A stretch of DNA of 64,000 nucleotides from Vicugna pacos (taxonomy: Eukaryota; Chordata; Mammalia; Artiodactyla; Camelidae). The notes beneath the pieces were generated by a model that was not told the origin of the DNA, made no database searches, and saw only the letters and a list, made by a program, of their open reading frames with translations. Positions 42,001 to 56,155 of the stretch are shown here, piece by piece. The stretch spans positions 2,301,292 to 2,365,291 of the forward strand of contig NW_027328740.1 in NCBI RefSeq assembly GCF_048564905.1, written 5' to 3'. Numbering within the stretch: position 1 is the stretch's first letter; each line of letters starts with the position of its first letter. A program made the position numbers and the translations under genes.

Positions 42001-44331
42001 GGGTTCTGTATTCTGTTTTCCATATTCTATATTCTGTGTTATACATTCTATATTCTGTTTTCTATGTTCTGCATTCCGTATTCTACATTCTATATTCTGT
42101 GTCCTACATTCTATATTCTAATTTCTATATTCAGTATTCATATTCTATATTCAAAATTCTGTGTTCTGCATTCTAATTTCTTAATTCTATATACAGTATT
42201 CTGTGTACTATATTCTATATTCTGTGTTCTACATTCTATAATCTATATTCTATATTCAGAATTATGTATTCTATATACTAAATTCTGTGTTCAGCACTCC
42301 ATTTCTAAATTAAGGTTTCTATGTTCCATTTTATATATTCTATATTTTGTGTTCTTCATTCTATATTCCAAATTCTATATTCTATATTCCGTATTCCATA
42401 TTCTATATTCTGTGTTCTACATTCTATATTCTAAATTTTATATTCAGTATTCTGTATTCTATATTCTAAATTCTATGTTCTGCTTTCCATGTTCCAAATT
42501 CTGGATTCTATATTCTCTATTCTGTATTCTATATTGTGTGTTGTTCATTCTATACTCTACATTCTATATTTTGCATTCCGTAAACTATATTCTAAATGCT
42601 GTGTTCTAAATTCTAAATTCTAAATTCTATATACAGTATTCTGTTTTCTATATTCTATATTCTGTGTTCTGCATTCCATGTTTTATATTCTATTTTCAGT
42701 ATTCTATATTCTGTATTCTAAATTCTGTGTTCTGCATTCTATGTTCTAAATTCTATATTCAGTATTATGTATTATGTATTCTAAATTCTGTGTTTGCATT
42801 CCATGTTCTAAATACTGGATTCTATATTCTGTATTCTGTGTTCTACATTCTATATTCTAAATTCTATATTCAGTATTCTGTATTCTATTTTCTAAATTCT
42901 GTGTTGTGCATTCCATGTTCTAATTTCTATATTCAGTATTCTCTATTCTGTATTATAATTCTGTGTTCTACTTTCAATGATCTAAATTCTATATTCAGTA
43001 ATCTGTATTCTATATTCTAATTTCTGTGTTCTGCATTCCATGTTATAAATTTTGGGTTCTGAATTCTGTTTTCCATATTCTCTATTCTGTGTTCTACTTT
43101 GTATATTCTAAACTCTATATTCAGTATTTTGTATTCTATATTATAAATTCTGTGTTCTGCATTCCATTACTAATTTCTAGGTTCTATATTCTCTTTTATA
43201 TATTCAATACTTTGTGTTCTTCATTCTATATTCTACATTTTATATTCTGCATACATTTTCTATATTCTTTATTCTGTATTCTAATTTCTATATTCAGTAT
43301 ACTGTATTCAATATTCTGAATTCTGTGTTATACATTCTATATTCAAAATTTAAAATTCACTATTCTGTATTCTATGTTTTATACTCTGTGTTCTGCTTTC
43401 CATGATCTAAATTCCGACTTCTAATTCTCTTTTATATATTCTATATTTTGTGTTGTTTTTTCTATATTCCACATTCTATATTCTGCATTCCGTATTCTAT
43501 ATTATATATTCTGTGTTTTACATTGTATATTCGAATTTCTATATTCAGTATTCTGTACTCTATAATCTAAATTCTGTGTTCTGAATTCCATGTTCTAAAT
43601 TCTGGGTTCTATATACACAATTCTATATTCTATATTCTGTGTTCTACATTATATATTCTAAATTCTATATTTTGTATTCTTTTTTCTATATTCTAAATTC
43701 TGTGTTCTGCATTCCATGTTCTAAATTCTATATTCAGTATTCTGTATTCTATATTCTAAATTCTTTGTTCTGCATTCTATGTTCTAAATTCTATATTCAG
43801 TGTTCTGTACTATATTTTCTAAATTCTGTGTTCTACATTCCATGTTCTAAATTCTTTTTCTATATTCTCTATTATATATTCTATATTCTGTGTTCTTCAT
43901 TTTATACTCTTAATAATATATTTTGCCTTCCATATTGTATATTCTAAATTTTGAATTCTAAATTCTGAATTCTAAATTCTATATTCAGTATTCTGTTTTC
44001 TATATTCTAAATTCTGTGTTCTGCATTCCATGTTCTATATTCTATTTTCAGTATTCTATATTCTAAATTCTGTGTTTGCATCCCATGTTCTAAATTCTGG
44101 ATTCTATATTTTTGATTCTATATTCTATATTCTTTGTTCTACATTATATATTCTAAATTCTATATTCAGTATTCTGTTTTCTATAGTCTAAAATCTGTGT
44201 TCTGCATTCTATGTTCTAATTTGTATATTCAGTGTTCTGTATTCTATATTCTAAATTCTGTGTTCTGCATCCCATGTTCTAAATTCTGGGTTCTATATTC
44301 TCTAATCTATATTCTATATTCTGTGTTCTAC
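36890..44331 (+). repeat. Higher-order unit H1 (P-L-N-Q)
   Basis: This is the first full P-L-N-Q copy of the right-hand array; its P part is also the end of U2. It is counted from the ATTTTACATTC word that opens the P block to the next one, 7442 bp. Near 44070 it lacks 63 bp that the Q blocks at 26.3, 36.3, 51.4 and 63.1 kb contain. At its end the Q block is joined to the next P block with a 280-bp (40-heptamer) shortening relative to 36610-36890. Confidence 0.85.
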
Positions 44332-47300
44332 ATTTTACATTCTAAATCCTTTATTCAGTATTCTGTATTCTATAGTCTAAATTCTGTCTTCTGCATTCAA
44401 TATTCTATATTCCATATTCATTATTATGTATTCTATATTCTAAATTCTGTGTTCCTCATTCAATATTCTATATTCTGGAGTCTATATTCTCTTTTCTATA
44501 TTCAATATTCTATGTTCTTCAGTCTAAATTCTAAATTCTATATTCAGTATTATGTATTCTATATTCTAAATTCTGTGTTCTGTGTTCTATGTTCAAAATT
44601 ATATATTCATTATACTGTATTTAATATTCTATATTCTATGTTCTCAATTTCATGTTATAAATTTTGGGTTCTGTATTCTGTTTTCCATAATCTGTATTTT
44701 GTTTTCTAAATTCTATATTCTGTATTCTATATTCTGCTTTCCGTATTATATATTGTATATTCTGTGTTCTACATTCTATATTCTAAATTCTATATTCAGT
44801 ATTCTGTATTCTATATTGTAAATTCTGTGTTCTGCATTCCAAGTTATAAATTTTATATTAAGTATCCTGTATACTATATTCTAAATTCTGTGTTGTACAT
44901 TCTATTTTCAAAATTCTAATTTCAGAATTCTTTATTCTATATTCTAAATTCTGTATTCAGCATTCAATATTCTAAATTCTGTGTTCTATATTCTCTGTTC
45001 TCTATTCTATATTGTGTGTTCAATCTATACTCTACATACTATACTTTGCATTCTGTATTCCATATTCTAAATTCTGAGTTCTTAATTTTAATTCTAATTT
45101 CTATATTCAGTATTCTGTTTTCTATATTCTATTTTCTGTTTTCTGCATTCCATGTTCTAAATGCTAGTTTCAGAATTCTATATTCTATATTCTAAATTCT
45201 GTGTTCTGCATTCCATGTTCTAAATTCTGGGTTCTGTATTCTGTTTTCCATATTCTATATTCTGTGTTCTAAATTCTATATACTGTATTGTATATTCTGC
45301 ATTCCGTATTCTATATTCTATATTCTGTGTTCTTCATTATATATTTTAAATCCTATATTCACTATTCCGTATTCTATATTCTAAATTCTGTGTTCGGCAT
45401 TCCATTATTAAATTCTAAGTTCTATATTCTCTTTTATATACTCTTTATTTTGTGTTCAACATTCTATATTCAACATTCTATATTCTGCATTCATTTTCTA
45501 TATTCTATGTTCTGTGTTCTATATTCTGTATTCTAAATTCTATATTCAGTATTCTGTATTCTATATTCTGAATTCTCAGTTTTACATTCTATATTCGAAA
45601 TTCTAAACTCAGTATTCTGTATTCTATAGTCTAAATTCTGTGTCCTGCATTCCATGTTCTAAATTCTATCTTCTCTATTCTCTATTCTCTATTCTATATT
45701 TTGTGTTCTTCAAGCTATATTCCACATTCTATATTCGGCATTCCATATACTATATTCTATATTCTGTGTTTTACATTCTATATTCTAAATTCTATATTCA
45801 GTATTCTATATTCTATAATCTAAAATGTGTGTTCTGCATTTCATGTTCAAAATTCTGTGTTGTATATTCTCTACTCTATTCAATTTTGTGTGTTTTTCAT
45901 TCTATATTCTACATACTATAGTCTGCATTCCGTATTGTATATTCAATATTATGTGTTCTTCATTCTATATACTAAATTCTATATTCTGTATTCTATATTC
46001 TACATTATAAATTCTGTGTTCTGCATTCCATGTTCTAAAATCTGGGTTCTATATACTCTTTCTATATTCTGTATTCTGTGTTCTTCATTCTATATTCTAA
46101 ATTCTATATTCAGTATTCTGTATTCTATAGTCTAAATTCTGTGTTCTGCATTCTATGTTCTAAATTCTATATTCTGTATTCTGTGTCGTATATTCTAAAT
46201 TCTGTGTTCTGCATTCCATGTTCTAAATTCTGAGTTCTATACTCTCTATTCTTTATTCTGTGTTCTACATTCTATATTCTGTATTCTATATTCTGCATTC
46301 CGTATTCTATATTCTATATTCTGTGTTCTACATTCTATATTCTAAATTCAATATTCAGTATTCTGTGTTCTATATTCTAAATTCTGTGTTCTGCATTCCA
46401 TGTTCTAAATTCTGGGTTCTATACACTGTATTCTATGTTCTTTGTTCTACATTCTATATTCTGTAGTCTATATTCTGCATTCCGTATACTATATTCTATA
46501 TTCTGTGTTCTACATTCTATATTCTAAATTCTATATTCAGTATTTTTTATTCTATATTCTAAATTCTATGTACTGCATTTCATGTTCTAAATTCTATATT
46601 CATTATTCTGTATTCTATAATCTAAATTCTGTGTTCTTCATTCCACGTTCTATATTCTGGGTTCTATATTCTCTACTCTATTTTATATTGTGTGTTCTTC
46701 ATTCTATATTCTACACACTATATTCTGCATTCCGTATTCTATATTCTATATTATGTGTTCTACATTCTATATTCTAAATTCTATATTCTGTATTCTGTAT
46801 TATAAATTCTGAATTCTGTGTTCTGCATTCTATGTTCAAAATTATATATTCATCATTCTGTATTTAATATTCTAAATTCTGTGTTCTAAATTCCACGTTA
46901 TAAATTCTGTATTCTGAATTCTGTATTCCATATTCTATATTCTGTGTTCTAAATTCTATATTCTGTATTCTATATTCTGCATTCCGTATTATATATTGTA
47001 TATTCTGTGTTCTACACCCTATATTCAAATTCTATATTCAGTATTCTATATTCTATATTCTAAATTCTGTGTTATGCATTCCAAGTTCTAAATTCTATAT
47101 TAAGTATCCTGTATACTATATTCTAAATTCTATGTACTGCATTTCATGTTCTAAATTCTATATTCATTATTCTGTATTCTATAATCGAAATTCTGTGTCC
47201 TGCATTCCATGTTCTATATTCTGGGTTCTGTATTCTGTTTTTCATATTCTATATTCTTTGTTCTATATTCTATATACTGTATTCTATATTCTGCATTCCG

Positions 47301-50300
47301 TATTCTATATTGTATATTCTGTGTTCTTCATTATATATTCTAAATTGTATATACACTATTCCGTATTCTATATTCTAAATTCTGTGTTCGGCATTCCATT
47401 ACTATATACTAAGTTCTATATTCTATTTTTTATATTCTTTATTTTGTGTTCTTCATTCTATATTCTACAATCTATATTCTGCATTCATTTTCTATATTCT
47501 ATGTTCTGTGTTCTATATTCTGTATTCTAAGTTCTATATTCAGTAGTCTGTATTCTATATTCTGAATTCTCAGTTCTACATTCTATATTCAAAATTCTAA
47601 ATTCAGTATTCTGTATTCTATATGCTAAATTCAGTATCCTGCATTCCATTTTCTGAATTCTGGCTTCTATATTCTCTATTCTCTATTCTATATTTTGTGT
47701 TCTTCATTCAATATTCCACATTCTATATTCTGCATTCCATATACTATATTCTATATTCTGTGTTTTACATTCTATATTCTAAATTCTATATTAAGTATTC
47801 TGTATTATATAATCTAAATTCTATATTCTGCATTCCATGTTCTAAATTCTGAGTTCTACATTCTCTTCTCTATTCTATATTTTGTGTTTATCATTCTATA
47901 TTCTACATACTATATTCTGCATTCCGTATTCTATATTCCATACTATATGCTCTACATTCTGTATTCTAAACTCTATATTCAGTATTTAGTATTCTATATT
48001 CTAATTTCTGTGTTCTGCATTATATGTTCTAAATTCAATATTCAGGATTCTGTATTCTATTTTCTAAATTCTGTGTTATGCATTCCATGTTCTAAATTAT
48101 GGATTGTATATTCTCTATGCTATATTCTATATTCTGTGTTCAAAATTCTATATTCAAAATTCCTTGTTCAGTATTCTGTATTCTATATTCTAAATTCTGT
48201 GTTCATCATTCTATGTTCTGCATTCTATATTCATTATTCTGTATTGTATATTCTAAACTTTGTGTTCTGCAATCCATATTCTAAATTCTGGGTTCTGAAT
48301 TCTGTTTTCCATGTTCTATATTCTTGTTCTACATTCTATGTTCTGTATTCTATATTCTGCATTCCGAATACTACATTCTATATTCTGTGTTCTACATTCT
48401 ACATTCTAAATTCTATATTAGGTATTCATATTCTATATACTAAATTCTGTGTTCTGCATTCCATGTGCTAAACTCTGGATTCTATATTCTCTATTCTGTA
48501 TTCTGTGTTCTACATTCTATATTCTAAATTCTATATTCAGTATTCTGTATTGTATGTTCTATATTCTGTGTTTTGCATTCCATGTTCTAAATTCATCGTT
48601 CTACATTGTCTATTGTATATTCTGTATAGTGTGTTCTTCATTCTATACTCTACATATTTTATTTTGCATTCCGTACACTATATTATATCTTCTGTGTTCT
48701 AAATACTTAATTCTAAATTATATATTCAGTATTCTATATTCTGTATACTAAATTCGGTGTTCTGCATTCTATGCTCTAAATTCCATATTCAGTATTCTAT
48801 ATTCTAGTTTCGAAATTCAGTGTTCTGCATATCATGTTCTAAATACTGGATTCAGTATTCTAAATTCTGTGTTCTACATTCTATATTCTAAATTCTATAT
48901 TCAGTATTCTGTATTGTATTGTCTATATTTTGTGTTCTGCATTCCATGTTATAAATTCTGGGTTTTCTATTCTGTTTTCCATATTCTATACTCTGTGTTC
49001 TACATTCTATATTCTGCATTCCGAATTCTATATTATATATTCTGTGTTTTACATTGTTTATTCTAAATTCTATATTCAGTATTCTGTATTCTATATTCTA
49101 AATTCGGTGTCCTGCATTCCATGTTCTAAATTCTGGGTTCTATATTCTCTATTCTATATTCTCTGTTCTACTTTCTATATTCAAAATTCTATATTCAGTA
49201 TTCTTTATTCTATATTCTAAATTCTATGTTCTGCATTCCATGTTCTATATTCTATATTCAGTATTCTGTTTTCTATATTCTAAATTCGGTGTTCTGCATT
49301 CTATGTTCTAAATTGTATATTCATTATTCTGTATGCTATATTCTAAATTCTGGGTTCTGCTTTTCATGCTCTAATTTCTGGGTTCTGTATTCTGTTTTCC
49401 ATATTCTATATTCTGTGTTATACATTCTATATTCTGTTTTCTATGTTCTGCATTCCGTATTCTACATTCTATATTCTGTGTCCTACATTCTATATTCTAA
49501 TTTCTATATTCAGTATTCATATTCTATATTCAAAATTCTGTGTTCTGCATTCTAATTTCTTAATTCTATATACAGTATTCTGTGTACTATATTCTATATT
49601 CTGTGTTCTACATTCTATAATCTATATTCTATATTCAGAATTATGTATTCTATATACTAAATTCTGTGTTCAGCCCTCCATTTCTAAATTAAGGTTTCTA
49701 TGTTCCATTTTATATATTCTATATTTTGTGTTCTTCATTCTATATTCCAAATTCTATATTCTATATTCCGTATTCCATATTCTATATTTTGTGTTCTACA
49801 TTCTATATTCTAAATTTTATATTCAGTATTCTGTATTCTATATTCTAAATTCTATGTTCTGCTTTCCATGTTCCAAATTCTGGATTCTATATTCTCTATT
49901 CTGTATTCTATATTGTGTGTTGTTCATTCTATACTCTACATTCTATATTTTGCATTCCGTAATCTATATTCTAAATGCTGTGTTCTAAATTCTAAATTCT
50001 ATATACAGTATTCTGTTTTCTATATTCTATATTCTGTGTTCTGCATTCCATGTTCTATATTCTATTTTCAGTATTCTATATTCTGTATTCTCAATTCTGT
50101 GTTCTGCATTCTATGTTCTAAATTCTATATTCAGTATTATGTATTATGTATTCTAAATTCTGTGTTTGCATTCCATGTTCTAAATACTGGATTCTATATT
50201 CTGTATTCTGTGTTCTACATTCTATATTCTAAATTCTATATTCAGTATTCTGTATTCTATTTTCTAAATTCTGTGTTGTGCATTCCATGTTCTAATTTCT

Positions 50301-52283
50301 ATATTCAGTATTCTCTATTCTGTATTATAATTCTGTGTTCTACTTTCAATGATCTAAATTCTATATTCAGTAATCTGTATTCTATATTCAAATTTCTGTG
50401 TTCTGCATTCCATGTTATAAATTTTGGGTTCTGAATTCTGTTTTCCATATTCTCTATTCTGTGTTCTACTTTGAATATTCTAAATTCTATATTCAGTATT
50501 TTGTATTCTATATTATAAATTCTGTGTTCTGCATTCCATTACTAATTTCTAGGTTCTATATTCTCTTTTATATATTCAATACTTTGTGTTCTTCATTCTA
50601 TATTCTACATTTTATATTCTGCATACATTTTCTATATTCTTTATTCTGTATTCTAATTTCTATATTCAGTATACTGTATTCAATATTCTGAATTCTGTGT
50701 TATACATTCTATATTCAAAATTTAAAATTCAGTATTCTGTATTCTATGTTTTATACTCTGTGTTCTGCTTTCCATGATCTAAATTCCGACTTCTAATTCT
50801 CTTTTATATATTCTATATTTTGTGTTGTTTTTTCTATATTCCACATTCTATAATCTGCATTCCGTATTCTATATTATATATTCTGTGTTTTACATTGTAT
50901 ATTCGAATTTCTATATTCAGTATTCTGTACTCTATAATCTAAATTCTGTGTTCTGAATTCCATGTTCTAAATTCTGGGTTCTATATACACAATTCTATAT
51001 TCTATATTCTGTGTTCTACATTATATATTCTAAATTCTATATTTTGTATTCTTTTTTCTATATTCTAAATTCTGTGTTCTGCATTCCATGTTCTAAATTC
51101 TATATTCAGTATTCTGTATTCTATATTCTAAATTCTTTGTTCTGCATTCTATGTTCTAAATTCTATATTCAGTGTTCTGTACTATATTTTCTAAATTCTG
51201 TGTTCTACATTCCATGTTCTAAATTCTTTTTCTATATTCTCTATTATATATTCTATATTCTGTGTTCTTCATTTTATACTCTTAATAATATATTTTGCCT
51301 TCCATATTGTATATTCTAAATTTTGAATTCTAAATTCTATATTCAGTATTCTGTTTTCTATATTCTAAATTCTGTGTTCTGCATTCCATGTTCTATATTC
51401 TATTTTCAGTATTCTATATTCTAAATTCTGTGTTCTGCATTCTATGTTCTAAATTCTATATTCAGTATTCTGTATTGTATATTCTAAATTCTGTGTTTGC
51501 ATCCCATGTTCTAAATTCTGGATTCTATATTTTTGATTCTATATTCTATATTCTGTGTTCTACATTATATATTCTAAATTCTATATTCAGTATTCTGTTT
51601 TCTATAGTCTAAAATCTGTGTTCTGCATTCTATGTTCTAATTTGTATATTCAGTGTTCTGTATTCTATATTCTAAATTCTGTGTTCTGCATTCCATGTTC
51701 TAAATTCTGGGTTCTATATTCTCTTATCTATATTCTATATTCTGTGTTCTACATTCTATATTCTAAATTCTATATTCAGTATTCTGTATCCTATATTATA
51801 AATTGTGTGTTTTGCTTTCCAAATTCTTAATTCTATATTCCGTATTCTGTATTCTATACTCTATATTCTGTGTTCTACATTCTATATTCTAAATTCTATA
51901 TTCAGTATTCTGTATCCTATATTCTAAATTCTGTGTTTTGCTTTCCAAATTCTTAATTCTATATTTCGTATTCTGTATTCTAGATTCTATATTCTGTGTT
52001 CTACATTCTATATTCTAAATTCTATGTTCTGCATTCCATGTTCTATATTCTTTATTCAGTATTCTGTATTATATATTCTAAATCCTGTGTTCTGCATTCC
52101 GTGTTCTAAATTCTTGTTTCTATATTCTCTATACTATATTCTATATCCTGTGTTCTAAATTCTGCTTCTAAGTTCTATATTCAGCATTCTGTATTCTATA
52201 TTCTATATTGTGTGTTCTTCATTCTATTCTCTACATACTATATTTTGCATTCCGTATTCTATATTCTATATTCTGTGTTCTAC
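44332..52283 (+). repeat. Higher-order unit H2 (P-L-N-Q)
   Basis: This full copy is 7952 bp from one P start to the next. It matches H1 at an offset of 7379 up to about 50040 and 7372 after a 7-bp difference. Unlike H1 it has the complete Q block near 51388, followed by the 126-bp TTTGCTTTCC tandem pair at 51750-52001. The sequences are almost the same as H1 by eye, with a substitution every few hundred bases. Confidence 0.87.
51750..52001 (+). repeat. 126-bp tandem pair, second location
   Basis: This has the same 18-heptamer pair and the same 126-bp spacing as 5076-5327, at an offset of 46674. It sits just before the P block of H3, as the left copy sits before the P block of H0. It ties H0 and H3 together as the closest relatives by this marker. 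Confidence 0.85.
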
Positions 52284-55200
52284 ATTTTACATTCTAAATC
52301 CTTTATTCAGTATTCTGTATTCTATAGTCTAAATTCTGTCTTCTGCATTCAATATTCTATATTCCATATTCATTATTATGTATTCTATATTCTAAATTCT
52401 GTGTTCCTCATTCAATATTCTATATTCTGGAGTCTATATTCTCTTTTCTATATTCAATATTCTATGTTCTTCAGTCTAAATTCTAAATTCTATATTCAGT
52501 ATTATGTATTCTTTATTCTAAATTCTGTGTTCTGTGTTCTAGTTCAAAATTATATATTCATTATACTGTATTTAATATTCTATATTCTATGTTCTCAATT
52601 TCATGTTATAAATTTTGGGTTCTGTATTCTGTTTTCCATAATCTGTATTTTGTTTTCTAAATTCTATATTCTGTATTCTATATTCTGCTTTCCGTATTAT
52701 ATATTGTATATTCTGTGTTCTACATTCTATATTCTAAATTCTATATTCAGTATTCTGTATTCTATATTGTAAATTCTGTGTTCTGCATTCCAAGTTATAA
52801 ATTTTATATTAAGTATCCTGTATACTATATTCTAAATTCTGTGTTGTACATTCTATTTTCAAAATTCTAATTTCAGAATTCTTTATTCTATATTCTAAAT
52901 TCTGTATTCAGCATTCAATATTCTAAATTCTGTGTTCTATATTCTCTGTTCTCTATTCTATATTGTGTGTTCAATCTATACTCTACATACTATATTTTGC
53001 ATTCTGTATTCCATATTCTAAATTCTGAGTTCTTAATTTTAATTCTAATTTCTATATTCAGTATTCTGTTTTCTATATTCTATTTTCTGTTTTCTGCATT
53101 CCATGTTCTAAATGCTAGTTTCAGAATTCTATATTCTATAGTCTAAATTCTGTGTTCTGCATTCAATGTTCTAAATTCTGGGTTCTGTATTCTGTTTTCC
53201 ATATTCTATATTCTGTGTTCTAAATTCTATATACTGTATTGTATATTCTGCATTCCGTATTCTATATTCTATATTCTGTGTTCTTCATTATATATTTTAA
53301 ATCCTATATTCACTATTCCGTATTCTATATTCTAAATTCTGTGTTCGGCATTCCATTATTAAATTCTAAGTTCTATATTCTCTTTTTTATATTCTTTATT
53401 TTGTGTTCAACATTCTATATTCAACATTCTATATTCTGCATTCATTTTCTATATTCTATGTTCTGTGTTCTATATTCTGTATTCTAAATTCTATATTCAG
53501 TATTCTGTATTCTATATTCTGAATTCTCAGTTTTACATTCTATATTCGAAATTCTAAACTCAGTATTCTGTATTCTTTAGTCTAAATTCTGTGTCCTGCA
53601 TTCCATGTTCTAAATTCTAGCTTCTCTATTCTCTATTCTCTATTCTATATTTTGTGTTCTTCAAGCTATATTCCACATTCTATATTCGGCATTCCATATA
53701 CTATATTCTATATTCTGTGTTTTACATTCTATATTCTAAATTCTATATTCAGTATTCTCTATTCTATAATCTAAAATGTGTGTTCTGCATTTCATGTTCA
53801 AAATTCTGTGTTTTATATTCTCTAATCTATTCAATTTTGTGTGTTTTTCATTGTATATTCTACATACTATAGTCTGCATTCCGTATTGTATATTCAATAT
53901 TATGTGTTCTTCATTCTATATACTAAATTCTATATTCTGTATTCTATATTCTACATTATAAATTCTGTGTTCTGCATTCCATGTTCTAAAATCTGGGTTC
54001 TATATTCTCTTTCTATATTCTGTATTCTGTGTTCTTCATTCTATATTCTAAATTCTATATTCAGTATTCTGTATTCTATAGTCTAAATTCTGTGTTCTGC
54101 ATTCTATGTTCTAAATTCTATACTCTGTATTCTGTGTCGTATATTCTAAATTCTGTGTTCTGCATTCCATGTTCTAAATTCTGAGTTCTATACTCTCTAT
54201 TCTTTATTCTGTGTTCTACATTCTATATTCTGTATTCTATATTCTGCATTCCGTATTCTATATTCTATATTCTGTGTTCTACATTCTATATTCTAAATTC
54301 AATATTCAGTATTCTGTGTTCTATATTCTAAATTCTGTGTTCTGCATTCCATGTTCTAAATTCTGGGTTCTATACACTGTATTCTATGTTCTTTGTTCTA
54401 CATTCTATATTCTGTAGTCTATATTCTGCATTCCGTATACTATATTCTATATTCTGTGCTCTACATTCTGTATTCTAAATTCTATATTCAGTATTTTTTA
54501 TTCTATATTCTAAATTCTATGTACTGCATTTCATGTTCTAAATTCTATATTCATTATTCTGTATTCTATAATCTTAATTCTGTGTTCTTCATTCCACGTT
54601 CTATATTCTGGGTTCTATATTCTCTACTCTATTTTATATTGTGTGTTCTTCATTCTATATTCTACACACTATATTCTGCATTCCGTATTCTATATTCTAT
54701 ATTATGTGTTCTACATTCTATATTCTAAATTCTATATTCTGTATTCTGTATTATAAATTCTGAATTCTGTGTTCTGCATTCTATGTTCAAAATTATATAT
54801 TCATCATTCTGTATTTAATATTCTAAATTCTGTGTTCTAAATTCCACGTTATAAATTCTGTATTCTGAATTCTGTATTACATATTCTATATTCTGTGTTC
54901 TAAATTCTATATTCTGTATTCTATATTCTGCATTCCGTATTATATATTGTATATTCTGTGTTCTACATCCTATATTCAAATTCTATATTCAGTATTCTAT
55001 ATTCTATATTCTAAATTCTGTGTTATGCATTCCAAGTTCTAAATTCTATATTAAGTATCCTGTATACTATATTCTAAATTCTATGTACTGCATTTCATGT
55101 TCTAAATTCTATATTCATTATTCTGTATTCTATAATCTAAATTCTGTGTCCTGCATTCCATGTTCTATATTCTGGGTTCTGTATTCTGTTTTTCATATTC

Positions 55201-56155
55201 TATATTCTTTGTTCTATATTCTATATACTGTATTCTATATTCTGCATTCCGTATTCTATATTGTATATTCTGTGTTCTTCATTATATATTCTAAATTGTA
55301 TATACACTATTCCGTATTCTATATTCTAAATTCTGTGTTCGGCTTTCCATTACTATATACTAAGTTCTATATTCTATTTTTTATATTCTTTATTTTGTGT
55401 TCTTCATTCTATATTCTACAATCTATATTCTGCATTCATTTTCTATATTCTATGTTCTGTGTTCTATATTCTGTATTCTAAGTTCTATATTCAGTATTCT
55501 GTATTCTATATTCTGAATTCTCAGTTCTACATTCTATATTCAAAATTCTAAATTCAGTATTCTGTATTCTATATGCTAAATTCAGTATCCTGCATTCCAT
55601 GTTCTGAATTCTGGCTTCTATATTCTCTATTCTCTATTCTATATTTTGTGTTCTTCATTCAATATTCCACATTCTATATTCTGCATTCCATATACTATAT
55701 TCTATATTCTGTGTTTTACATTCTATATTCTAAATTCTATATTAAGTATTCTGTATTATATAATCTAAATTCTGTATTCTGCATTCAATGTTCTAAATTC
55801 TGAGTTCTACATTCTCTTCTCTATTCTATATTTTGTGTTTATCATTCTATATTCTACATACTATATTCTGCATTCCGTATTCTATATTCCATACTATATG
55901 CTCTACATTCTGTATTCTAAACTCTATATTCAGTATTTAGTATTCTATATTCTAATTTCTGTGCTCTGCATAATATGTTCTAAATTCAATATTCAGGATT
56001 CTGTATTCTATTTTCTAAATTCTGTGTTATGCATTCCATGTTCTAAATTATGGATTGTATATTCTCTATGCTATATTCTATATTCTGTGTTCAAAATTCT
56101 ATATTCAAAATTCCTTGTTCAGTATTCTGTATTCTATATTCTAAATTCTGTGTTC
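52284..56155 (+). repeat. Higher-order unit H3, cut short in the L block
   Basis: P and the beginning of L match H2 at an offset of 7951. The L block stops at 56155, where the sequence switches within the shared GTGTTC word to the P-block landmark CTCATTCAATATTC. The missing part is the rest of L plus N and Q. Like H0 it carries the one-base-shorter CTAGTTCAAAATT form near 52540, which H2 does not have. Confidence 0.88.
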
